DNA of 7,624 bases from Pseudomonadales bacterium (GTDB lineage Bacteria > Pseudomonadota > Gammaproteobacteria > Pseudomonadales > Pseudohongiellaceae), in the NCBI GenBank assembly GCA_022360535.1, contig JAKSCP010000129.1, positions 1-7,624 on the forward strand, written 5' to 3'. Within the stretch, counting starts at the first letter, position 1. Each line of letters opens with the position of its first letter. A program made the translations under genes and the position numbers. The notes beneath the pieces were generated by a model. The model saw only the letters and a list, made by a program, of their open reading frames with translations. It made no database searches and was not told the origin of the DNA. Below, piece after piece: positions 1 through 5,423 of this stretch.

Positions 1-266
1 ATGGCGGTTTTGGTAATGCCAGTGTCTTCGATGACATCGTGCAGCATGACAGCCATCAGGGACTGATGATCCATGTGCATCTCACTGAGAATTCCCGCGA
101 CTGCTAATGGGTGTGAGATGTAGGCTTCACCACTACGACGGAACTGGCCATCATGGGCTTGTTCCGCATAGTAGTAAGCGCGACGTACGCTATTGACCTG
201 CTCGTTCTGCAGGTAACCGGTAAGGTTGGTGGCGAGCGAGTCTATGTTTTCGGATACGGCCTGCAT
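1..266 (-). CDS. spoT: Bifunctional (p)ppGpp synthase/hydrolase SpoT, N-terminal part only
   Basis: Only the first 88 codons lie in the window; the gene runs off the left edge. SpoT makes and, mainly, hydrolyses the alarmone (p)ppGpp in the cytoplasm and so sets the stringent response. The visible part is the start of the HD hydrolase domain: RRSGE around residues 43-47, SHP at 51-53 with H52, then LHDVIEDT at 75-82 giving the metal ligands H76 and D77. This follows E. coli SpoT closely (ISHP/ITHP, LLHDVIEDT). The start is the ATG at 266-264; a weak GGA lies 8 bases upstream, and no earlier in-frame start is needed because the homologue begins here too. It sits 45 bp after rpoZ on the same strand, the usual gmk-rpoZ-spoT operon order. 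Whether the synthetase, TGS and ACT regions are intact cannot be seen. Identity is very likely; a RelA-type protein is excluded by the intact HD residues together with the operon. Confidence 0.95.
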   Translation of the reverse strand, partial: MQAVSENIDSLATNLTGYLQNEQVNSVRRAYYYAEQAHDGQFRRSGEAYISHPLAVAGILSEMHMDHQSLMAVMLHDVIEDTGITKTA

Positions 267-311
267 TTAAAGATTCCAGTTGCTACCGTGAAGTGCCTGA
301 CTCGCGCTGGA

Positions 312-599
312 TTAGATATCGGTGGTAGGTTGGTCGTCCTGTTGTTCGGCTACCGCTTCAGCCATTTCTTCTTCAACTTCTTCCAATTCGACGCTGGGTT
401 TCTCAACCAGAATCTCAGCATCTACCAGACCATCTGCGATCTCACGCAGGGCGATAACCGTGGGTTTGTCATTGTCTACAGAGACCATGGGATCTTTACC
501 CTCGATCTGTATCTGACGAGCGCGCTTGCTGGACACCATGACCAGCTCAAAACGATTGTCTACCTTGTCCAGGCAGTCTTCTACAGTAATTCGTGCCAT
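312..599 (-). CDS. rpoZ: DNA-directed RNA polymerase omega subunit
   Basis: The protein has 95 residues, close to the 91 of E. coli. Omega chaperones the beta-prime subunit into RNA polymerase and forms part of the ppGpp binding site 1. The N-terminal MARITVEDC is the family start; in E. coli the same end (MARVTV) contributes A2, R3 and T5 to the ppGpp pocket, and these residues are kept here. NRFELV (15-20), RARQI (26-30), GKDP (34-37) and the KPTVIALREI stretch (45-54) are the conserved core. The C-terminal third (about residues 66-89) is a glutamate-rich tail, as is common and variable in omega. The start ATG (599-597) has an AGG 7 bases upstream. It lies between gmk (130 bp upstream) and spoT (45 bp downstream), so the ppGpp target and the ppGpp enzyme are probably co-transcribed. 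Identification is secure. Confidence 0.97.
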   Translation of the reverse strand: MARITVEDCLDKVDNRFELVMVSSKRARQIQIEGKDPMVSVDNDKPTVIALREIADGLVDAEILVEKPSVELEEVEEEMAEAVAEQQDDQPTTDI

Positions 600-729
600 T
601 GCTATACCTGTTTATTTGCGAGCGATTCCGGGGTTTTCAAGCCCGGATGACGGAGCCCAAGGATTCCGGGGCGTCAAGGAGCGGGGATTTTACTGAATTT
701 CAGACGGAAATGCATATCTTTGGGCTGCG
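600..729 (-). promoter_or_regulatory. gmk-rpoZ intergenic region, possible internal rpoZ promoter
   Basis: This 130-bp gap is the only long spacing inside the yicC-gmk-rpoZ-spoT block, so it is the natural place for a separate rpoZ-spoT promoter. On the minus strand I see a TAAAAT -10-like hexamer (positions 692-687) but no good -35 at 16-18 bases, and a TTGACG (677-672) and TTGAAA (640-635) that look like -35 boxes without a convincing -10 at 17 bases. No hairpin followed by a T-run is present, so there is no obvious terminator after gmk. A short inverted repeat (CCGGG at 628-632 with CCCGG at 642-646) is visible. The assignment as regulatory is an inference from the spacing and the repeats, not from a recognised promoter. 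Confidence 0.35.
624..677 (-). repeat. Two direct repeats TTGA-n(2-3)-CCCCGGAATC upstream of rpoZ
   Basis: The minus-strand motif CCCCGGAATC occurs exactly twice, at 633-624 and 671-662, 38 bp apart. Each copy is preceded by TTGA with a 3-base (AAA) or 2-base (CG) linker, so the similarity covers about 16-17 bases (640-624 and 677-662). Both lie in the non-coding gap between gmk and rpoZ. Paired direct repeats at roughly helical spacing upstream of a gene can be a regulator binding site, but I do not recognise a known operator; a small local duplication is equally possible. Confidence 0.55.
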
Positions 730-1347
730 TTAACCCCGGGTCAGACTAGCCAGCAGTTGCGATAGATTCAGCTGTTGCACCACGGTTTTCAGGCCCTCAG
801 AACGAATAATGGCCTGAATATCAGCCAGGGCCCGATCGAAGTCGTCATTGACCACCACATAGTCGGCTTCGCACACATGCTCGATGACGCTTCTGGCTTC
901 TTTCATGCGGTCTTCAATCGTGTCCTCATCGTCCTGGGCACGATCTTGCAGGCGTTTGGTCAGGGTTTCCAGAGAGGGTGGCAATATAAAGATGAAGCAG
1001 GATTCCGGGTAAAGGTTGCGAATCTGAGCTGCTCCCTGCCAATCGATTTCCAGAATTACATCCAGCCCTTCAGCAAGTTTGCTGTTGACCCACTGCTGGG
1101 ATGTGCCATAGCGATGCCCATACACCTCGGCGCTTTCCAGGAAATCACCATCTTGCAGCATATCCAAAAACTTGGCTTCGTCTATAAAGTGATAGTTGAC
1201 CCCATCGGTTTCATTGGGTCGCCTCGGCCGAGTCGTGTGTGAGACAGAGACGCACAGGTCATCGCTGTTATCAATGACGGCTTTTACGAGTGTGGTCTTT
1301 CCAGCCCCTGATGGAGCGGAGACGATGATGAGTTTGCCTTGAGCCAT
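730..1347 (-). CDS. gmk: Guanylate kinase
   Basis: This 205-residue protein phosphorylates GMP to GDP with ATP, an essential cytoplasmic step of GTP and dGTP supply. The P-loop APSGAGKT spans residues 11-18. Residues 38-55 (TTR at 38-40, R43, E46, G49, Y52-H-F-I) match the PROSITE guanylate kinase pattern position by position and form the GMP-binding region. ILEIDWQGA (98-106) and the lid arginines near 131-147 are further family features. Length is normal (E. coli 207). The start ATG at 1347-1345 has no Shine-Dalgarno sequence: the upstream bases are A-rich and the yicC stop is only 12 bp away, so translation probably depends on coupling to yicC. In some bacteria ppGpp inhibits this enzyme, and the gene heads a run toward rpoZ and spoT, linking GTP synthesis with alarmone sensing. 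Identification is secure. Confidence 0.98.
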   Translation of the reverse strand: MAQGKLIIVSAPSGAGKTTLVKAVIDNSDDLCVSVSHTTRPRRPNETDGVNYHFIDEAKFLDMLQDGDFLESAEVYGHRYGTSQQWVNSKLAEGLDVILEIDWQGAAQIRNLYPESCFIFILPPSLETLTKRLQDRAQDDEDTIEDRMKEARSVIEHVCEADYVVVNDDFDRALADIQAIIRSEGLKTVVQQLNLSQLLASLTRG

Positions 1348-1359
1348 AATCTGTTTACA

Positions 1360-2226
1360 TTACTCGATGTTCTGAATCTGTTCTCGCATCTGTTCGATTA
1401 ACACTTTCAGTTCAACCGCACCGCGTGTTGTTTCCACTACAATAGACTTTGAAGAAAGAGTGTTGGCCTCTCGATTTAACTCTTGCATCAAAAAGTCTAA
1501 ACGACGTCCTTTCTGTCCTTTGTTTGAAAGTACTCTTGCCACTTCGTCCAGATGAGCGTTAAGACGATCCAGTTCTTCATCGACATCGGCTTTCTGCGCC
1601 AACAGTGCCACCTCCTGTTCGAGTCGAGTTGGTTCCAGCTCTGCTTTGAGCTCTTCCAACTTATCCAGGAGAGACTGGCGTTGAGCACTCAATATATCGG
1701 GCATCTTCTCGCGAAGGTCAGCAACAATCTCTCGTATCGATTGAATTCGCTGTTGTAGAAAGCCCTCGAGCTCCGTGCCTTCTCTTTTTCGGGTTGCTAC
1801 CAGGTCATCCAGGGCAGTCCGAAACAATGTCAGTGCTGCCGACTCGAGCGCTCCGCTGTCTATTTGCGCTTCTGCGATGACACCCGGCCAACGCAACAAC
1901 TCCATGCTGCTGATAGCATCGTCGTCATTCAGGTGCTTTTGAATAACCCGGTTTGCGGAGACCAGTTGCTCGACCAGTGCCTCGTTAATTGAGATTTCGC
2001 CGCTTCCTGTTTCGTTCGATTGGTAACGCAGTTGACACTCAACCTTGCCACGACTGAGATTCTTCCTCACCGCTTCTCTTACTGAGTTTTCCATTCCTCT
2101 GAATACTTCTGGAAGTCGAACACTCGTTTCCAGATAACGGTGATTAACGGAACGAATTTCCCACGTCAGCGATCCCCATTCCTGTTCGCTTTGCTGCCTG
2201 GAGAAGGCTGTCATACTTGCTGTCAT
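1360..2226 (-). CDS. yicC: YicC/YloC family endoribonuclease
   Basis: With the start at the ATG 2226-2224 the protein has 288 residues and begins MTASMTAF, aligning with E. coli YicC (287 residues, MIRSMTAY). The open frame runs 26 codons further upstream, but that extension has no family counterpart and would cover the divergent promoter region, so I reject it; AGG lies 8 bases before the chosen ATG. The N-terminal domain includes the WEIRSVNHRYLE stretch (22-33) and LSRGKVEC (57-64). The C-terminal domain has RLEQE (201-205), DEELDRLNAH (216-225), GRRLDFLMQELNRE (240-253) and LKVLIEQMREQIQNIE up to the end. YicC and B. subtilis YloC are described as endoribonucleases acting on RNA; E. coli YicC has been linked to small RNA turnover with PNPase. 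Here it is followed after 12 bp by gmk and is divergent from rph, another RNase. Family membership is secure; the physiological substrate is not visible. Confidence 0.96.
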   Translation of the reverse strand: MTASMTAFSRQQSEQEWGSLTWEIRSVNHRYLETSVRLPEVFRGMENSVREAVRKNLSRGKVECQLRYQSNETGSGEISINEALVEQLVSANRVIQKHLNDDDAISSMELLRWPGVIAEAQIDSGALESAALTLFRTALDDLVATRKREGTELEGFLQQRIQSIREIVADLREKMPDILSAQRQSLLDKLEELKAELEPTRLEQEVALLAQKADVDEELDRLNAHLDEVARVLSNKGQKGRRLDFLMQELNREANTLSSKSIVVETTRGAVELKVLIEQMREQIQNIE

Positions 2227-2254
2227 AGTTGTGGCCTGCTGTGAAAGTCCGCCT

Positions 2255-2260
2255 ATTCTA
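2255..2260 (-). promoter_or_regulatory. Possible -10 box for yicC
   Basis: The minus-strand hexamer TAGAAT differs from TATAAT at one base and lies about 28 bases upstream of the yicC start. This would give a short leader. The hexamer 17 bases further upstream (CTGCGA) matches the -35 consensus at only three positions, so the call is weak and would need an activator or be wrong. Confidence 0.3.
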
Positions 2261-2343
2261 TCGCAATGCCGAGGTAATCGCAGGTCATCGCTGGTGACCC
2301 ACAACTACTTCACGCTTGTCGGTTGCTCGCGCTCGGTTTCCAT

Positions 2344-2369
2344 TTGGAGGATAATTCTCCTTACTCCAA
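2344..2369. repeat. Nested inverted repeats in the rph leader/promoter
   Basis: TTGGAG (2344-2349) is the exact reverse complement of CTCCAA (2364-2369). Inside it, GGAGGA (2346-2351) can pair with TTCTCC (2355-2360) over six positions (one G-T) around a 3-base loop. The two pairings use the same left arm and exclude each other. The element lies 49-74 bases before the rph start and covers the GATAAT sequence. It may be an operator for a dimeric regulator or, if transcribed, a leader hairpin; I do not recognise a specific site. Confidence 0.5.
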
Positions 2370-2417
2370 TCAAACCCAACCTCTATTCCAACTACTCGAA
2401 GGACAGAATTAACAACA

Positions 2418-3146
2418 ATGACAGCAATAGCGAGACCAAGTGGTCGCAACCCAAACCAGCTTCGTGACATTCATATTACTCGCCAGTACACCAAACACGC
2501 TGAAGGCTCGGTACTGGTTGAGTTTGGCGATACAAAAGTACTTTGTACCGCCAGTGTTGAGGAAGGGGTTCCGCGCTTTCTTAAAGGTAATGGTCAAGGC
2601 TGGGTGACTGCAGAGTACGGCATGCTGCCTCGTTCTACTGGCAGCCGCATGGACCGGGAAGCGGCAAGAGGCAAGCAGTCTGGGCGCACTCAGGAAATTC
2701 AACGATTAATTGGGCGCTCGCTACGGGCTGCCGTCGATATGAATAAGTTAGGTGAAAACACCATCAAGGTTGATTGTGATGTCCTGCAGGCCGATGGTGG
2801 CACCCGTACCGCATCGATTACTGGCGGCTGTGTCGCACTAGTGGATGCCCTGAATTTTATGCAACGGACAAAAATGATCGAATCCGATCCGCTACAACAA
2901 CTGGTCGCTTCAGTTTCTGTAGGCATCTGTAATGGTCAGGCTGTACTTGATCTCGATTACGCGGAAGACTCAACCGCTGAAACAGACATGAATGTGGTGA
3001 TGACAGCGGCAGGCGGATTTATTGAGTTACAAGGCACCGGGGAAGATGGCGATTTCACGCACGGTCAATTGATGGAAATGGTCGCTTTAGCAGAGGCTGG
3101 AATTAAGGATTTGTTGCAAGCACAGCAACAGGGTTTGAATTCTTAA
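2418..3146 (+). CDS. rph: Ribonuclease PH (tRNA nucleotidyltransferase)
   Basis: The 242-residue protein is a phosphorolytic 3'-5' exoribonuclease that trims tRNA precursors and other stable RNAs, releasing nucleoside diphosphates. It aligns along its whole length with E. coli RNase PH (238): KHAEGSVLVEFGDTKVLCTAS (26-46) and the tRNA/RNA-binding LPRST region (70-74). Residues 120-132 (C120, D121, Q124, D126-G-G, R130-T-A) fit the family signature and include the phosphate-binding GTR. EDSTAETDMNVV (183-194) carries the metal/catalytic aspartates D184 and D190. The frame is intact to the C terminus, unlike the frameshifted rph of E. coli K-12. The start at 2418 is the only available ATG before the conserved RPSGR (6-10); five residues longer than E. 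coli at this end. pyrE follows after 18 bp, so the two are co-transcribed. Identification is secure. Confidence 0.98.
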   Translation: MTAIARPSGRNPNQLRDIHITRQYTKHAEGSVLVEFGDTKVLCTASVEEGVPRFLKGNGQGWVTAEYGMLPRSTGSRMDREAARGKQSGRTQEIQRLIGRSLRAAVDMNKLGENTIKVDCDVLQADGGTRTASITGGCVALVDALNFMQRTKMIESDPLQQLVASVSVGICNGQAVLDLDYAEDSTAETDMNVVMTAAGGFIELQGTGEDGDFTHGQLMEMVALAEAGIKDLLQAQQQGLNS

Positions 3147-3152
3147 ACTTGT

Positions 3153-3158
3153 AAGGGA
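3153..3158 (+). promoter_or_regulatory. Ribosome binding site of pyrE
   Basis: AAGGGA lies 6 bases before the pyrE ATG (3165) within the 18-bp rph-pyrE spacer. It supports this start and shows that pyrE has its own initiation signal although the spacer has no room for a promoter or attenuator. Confidence 0.75.
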
Positions 3159-3164
3159 TAACGC

Positions 3165-3815
3165 ATGCAAGATTACCAACAAGCATTTTTGGACTTCGTT
3201 GTTGAACATGAAATTTTGAAATTTGGTGAGTTCACGCTTAAGTCTGGAAGAATCAGTCATTATTTTTTCAACGCCGGTTTGTTTAATACCGGCAACAAAC
3301 TCAATTTTCTATCTCAGTGCTATGCGTCAGCAATCGCCGAGTCTAATCCTGATTTCGATGTCTTGTTTGGGCCTGCTTACAAAGGCATACCACTGGCCGC
3401 AACCGCGGCCATCGCACTAATTAATCATCATGGGATCGACAAGCCCTATTGTTTCAACCGTAAAGAAGCCAAAGATCATGGCGAAGGCGGTACGATTGTG
3501 GGCGCGCCGCTGCAGGGCAAAGTGCTGGTAATTGATGATGTCATTACTGCAGGCACAGCCATCAGAGAGGCAGTGGACATCATTCAGGGCAATGGTGCGA
3601 GTCTGGCTTCGATTGCCGTTGCCATGGACCGCCAGGAACGAGGCACCGGTGAGACTTCCGCTATTCAGGAAATTGAGCAGACATACAAAATCAAGGTGAT
3701 AAGTATTATTACCTTGCAAGACATTGTGGAGTATCTCAGCCAGTCAAATAATGCTGAGCTTCAGTCTTACTTGAGTGCAGTAGAGGACTATCGGAAGACG
3801 TACGGGGTCAATTAG
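3165..3815 (+). CDS. pyrE: Orotate phosphoribosyltransferase
   Basis: This 216-residue enzyme joins orotate and PRPP to give OMP, the fifth step of UMP synthesis. LKFGEFTLKSGR (18-29) with FFNAGLFNTG (34-43) forms the conserved N-terminal orotate/PRPP region. FGPAYKGIP (68-76) follows, then the flexible catalytic loop RKEAKDHGEGG (99-109) with K100, K103 and H105, and the PRPP motif VLVIDDVITAGTA (120-132) with the paired aspartates D124-D125. Length is that of E. coli PyrE (213). It is the second gene of the rph-pyrE pair, as in E. coli, but the attenuator hairpin and T-run that control E. coli pyrE are not present in the 18-bp spacer or the end of rph. Its stop codon overlaps the slmA stop on the opposite strand by 4 bp, so no terminator can lie between them. 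Identification is secure. Confidence 0.98.
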   Translation: MQDYQQAFLDFVVEHEILKFGEFTLKSGRISHYFFNAGLFNTGNKLNFLSQCYASAIAESNPDFDVLFGPAYKGIPLAATAAIALINHHGIDKPYCFNRKEAKDHGEGGTIVGAPLQGKVLVIDDVITAGTAIREAVDIIQGNGASLASIAVAMDRQERGTGETSAIQEIEQTYKIKVISIITLQDIVEYLSQSNNAELQSYLSAVEDYRKTYGVN

Positions 3816-3827
3816 CCGACGTTGGCT
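3812..3827. other. Tail-to-tail pyrE/slmA overlap with a small hairpin
   Basis: The pyrE stop TAG (3813-3815) and the slmA stop TAA (3814-3812, minus strand) share bases, a 4-bp convergent overlap. AGCCG (3814-3818) can pair with TGGCT (3823-3827) around a 4-base loop in plus-strand RNA, but no T-run follows on either strand, so it is not a typical intrinsic terminator. Each transcript must therefore end inside, or read antisense into, the opposing gene. Confidence 0.7.
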
Positions 3828-4435
3828 GCAGTTGGGGCAGTGTAGGGGGCTAACAAGTTTCGATTCAGAAATTCCCACTGCAATTCCCAATGCTCCAGTG
3901 GAGAGTTCTTGAATTCGCTGCGGACGAATTGCACCAGCCGCCCTTCACAACTCGCTAACAGGAGGTTGGCCAGCGCCGCGGCAGAGATCGTAGGTTTCAT
4001 ATTTTCGCGAATTTGAGCCTCGCGTAGCACTTGCTTCAGTTGTGACTCCAGGCGATCAAAAAATTGCGCAATACGGTCGCGCAGGCGGTCGGTCTCTCCT
4101 GCCAGGGCGTCACCGGTCAGCAATCGAGTCATACCAGGGTTCTTGTCTGAGAAAGTTAGCAGCAGCGTGAGTATTTTGTAGCAACGCATCTCGGCATTGC
4201 TTTCTTCCTTTAAGATGCGGGAGATACGCTGAAACAGGGTGTCTTCAATAAACTTGATCAGACCTTCGAACATTCTCGCCTTGCTGGGAAAATGTCGATA
4301 CAGGGCAGCTTCCGAAACACCCACTTCTTTGGCAAGGGCTGCCGTGGTGATACGTTCACCAGGAGCCGTTTCCAGCATGCGAGCCAGCGCTTGCAGGATC
4401 TGGTCTTTGCGGGACACTTTGTTGGTGTTTTCCAT
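3812..4435 (-). CDS. slmA: Nucleoid occlusion factor SlmA (TetR family)
   Basis: SlmA binds specific chromosomal sites and, while bound, antagonises FtsZ polymers so that the septum does not close over the nucleoid. The 207-residue protein has a TetR-type helix-turn-helix at about 29-52 (ITTAALAKEVGVSEAALYRH region, then FPSK), nearly identical to E. coli SlmA (SVGVSEAALYRHFPSK). KFIEDTL (61-67), NPGMTRLLTG (99-108), QLKQVLRE (132-139) and FVRSEFK (170-176) also match, which separates it from ordinary TetR repressors. It is about nine residues longer than E. coli SlmA (198), mostly a C-terminal tail rich in Ala, Pro and Thr. The ATG at 4435-4433 is preceded by GGA at 7 bases. It is the last gene of the coaBC-algC-argB block (48 bp after argB). 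In E. coli it likewise follows coaBC-dut and faces pyrE. Identity is very likely. Confidence 0.95.
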   Translation of the reverse strand: MENTNKVSRKDQILQALARMLETAPGERITTAALAKEVGVSEAALYRHFPSKARMFEGLIKFIEDTLFQRISRILKEESNAEMRCYKILTLLLTFSDKNPGMTRLLTGDALAGETDRLRDRIAQFFDRLESQLKQVLREAQIRENMKPTISAAALANLLLASCEGRLVQFVRSEFKNSPLEHWELQWEFLNRNLLAPYTAPTAANVG

Positions 4436-4483
4436 CTGGTATTCCAGCGGCTGTTAGTTTCGGGCCAGTGTACGGCCAACGCT

Positions 4484-5395
4484 TTAGCTGTCTTTCTTCA
4501 GTCCTGCTTTCGTTATCAAGGTGCCGACTCCTTCGTCGGTAAAGATCTCCAGCAGCACGGCATGTTCCACTCTGCCGTCGATGATATGGGCGCTACTGAC
4601 CCCACCTTTTACGGCTTTCAGCGCGCATTCGACCTTGGGCAACATGCCCCCTTGTAAGGTCTTATCGGCAATTAACTTGGCAACTTGCCTTACACCCAGG
4701 CCAGTTAACACCTCGCCTTTCTTGTTCTGGACGCCAGCAACATTGGTCAGCAGCATGAGCTTCTCAGCACCGAGTACGCGGGCAATTTCACCCGCCACAG
4801 AATCGGCGTTGATGTTGTAGCTGGCACCGTTTTCATCGGTCCCTATGGGAGCGATCACCGGAATGAAATCGCTGTCCTTGATGATTTCCAGCACTTCCGT
4901 ATTGATGTCCACTACCTCGCCGACTTGCCCAATGTCTACGAGATCACCTCCCGCTTTGGAGCCTTTGCGGCGCAGCTTAAGTTTCTTAGCTCGGATCAGG
5001 TTGCCATCTTTTCCGGTCACTCCTACTGCCTTACCCTGGCTTTTGTTCAGCAGATTGACAATCTCCTTATTGACCAATCCTCCAAGAACCATTTCAACCA
5101 CATCCATGGTTCGACTATCAGTAACGCGCAGCCCGTCCACAAAGTTGGATTCGATGTTCAGCTTTTCCAACAACTCCCCTATCTGGGGTCCACCGCCATG
5201 CACGACAATTGGATTGATACCTACCAGTTTCATCAAAACAATATCGCGGGCAAAACTCTGCTTCAGCTTTTCATCGACCATGGCGTTGCCGCCATATTTC
5301 ACAACCACAGTTCGGCCTGTGAACTTCTGAATGTAAGGCAAAGCCTCGGTTAAAACTTTGGCAATATTTTTGGCTTGTTTGATATTAAGTGACAT
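4484..5395 (-). CDS. argB: Acetylglutamate kinase, arginine-sensitive type
   Basis: ArgB phosphorylates N-acetyl-L-glutamate, the second step of arginine synthesis. The amino acid kinase fold is shown by VVVKYGGNAM (30-39, with K33), the substrate loop VVHGGGPQI (64-72), NINADSVAG (194-202) and GGMLPKV (249-255). At 303 residues it is about 45 longer than E. coli ArgB (258), and the extra length includes an N-terminal helix of about 25 residues before the first strand. Such a helix is known from the hexameric, arginine-inhibited enzymes of Pseudomonas aeruginosa and Thermotoga. The C-terminal arginine-site signature is also present: H278, E283 and FTDEGVGT (285-292). I infer feedback inhibition by arginine. 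The start ATG (5395) is 28 bp after algC with only a purine-rich A/G stretch as ribosome site. The algC-argB pairing is as in Pseudomonas. Identification is secure; the regulation is inferred from sequence features. Confidence 0.97.
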   Translation of the reverse strand: MSLNIKQAKNIAKVLTEALPYIQKFTGRTVVVKYGGNAMVDEKLKQSFARDIVLMKLVGINPIVVHGGGPQIGELLEKLNIESNFVDGLRVTDSRTMDVVEMVLGGLVNKEIVNLLNKSQGKAVGVTGKDGNLIRAKKLKLRRKGSKAGGDLVDIGQVGEVVDINTEVLEIIKDSDFIPVIAPIGTDENGASYNINADSVAGEIARVLGAEKLMLLTNVAGVQNKKGEVLTGLGVRQVAKLIADKTLQGGMLPKVECALKAVKGGVSSAHIIDGRVEHAVLLEIFTDEGVGTLITKAGLKKDS

Positions 5396-5423
5396 GCTTG
5401 TCTACGAATCTTTTTCTTGATAA

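Larger units (their letters stand above)
2227..2417. promoter_or_regulatory. Divergent yicC / rph promoter region
   Basis: Both neighbours read outward from this 191-bp gap, so promoters for the yicC block (minus) and for rph-pyrE (plus) are expected inside it. On the minus strand TAGAAT is a plausible -10 close to yicC. On the plus strand GATAAT (2350-2355) resembles a -10 but has no recognisable -35 at 16-18 bases, and it sits inside an inverted repeat. The rph ribosome binding site is probably AAGGA at 2399-2403, 14 bases from the ATG, which is longer than usual. Small open frames crossing this gap show no family resemblance. Confidence 0.6.

Noticed and set aside
628..646. Hairpin CCGGG...CCCGG as a terminator between gmk and rpoZ
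   Set aside because: The stem is only 5 bp with a 9-base loop and no T-run follows on the minus strand.
153..650. 165-codon plus-strand frame opposite spoT and rpoZ
   Set aside because: It spans the antisense of two conserved genes and their gap and has no recognisable domain.
2227..2304. 26-codon N-terminal extension of yicC from an ATG at 2304
   Set aside because: The extension has no counterpart in YicC proteins, which begin at the MxxSMTA motif, and it would occupy the divergent promoter region. The ATG at 2226 gives the family length.
2285..2470. Small open frames (61 and 78 codons) across the yicC-rph gap
   Set aside because: They overlap the gap and the start of rph on either strand, lack ribosome sites and resemble no family; chance frames are the simpler explanation.
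4436..4483. TGGCC repeat pair between argB and slmA as a terminator or promoter
   Set aside because: A 4-bp self-complementary GGCC pair is too short, no T-run follows, and no promoter hexamers are seen; read-through from argB is more likely.
4845..5353. Two long plus-strand open frames (161 and 142 codons) opposite argB
   Set aside because: They lie entirely antisense to a well-conserved argB, show low-complexity Ser/Thr/Pro composition or no family resemblance, and have no credible start signal.
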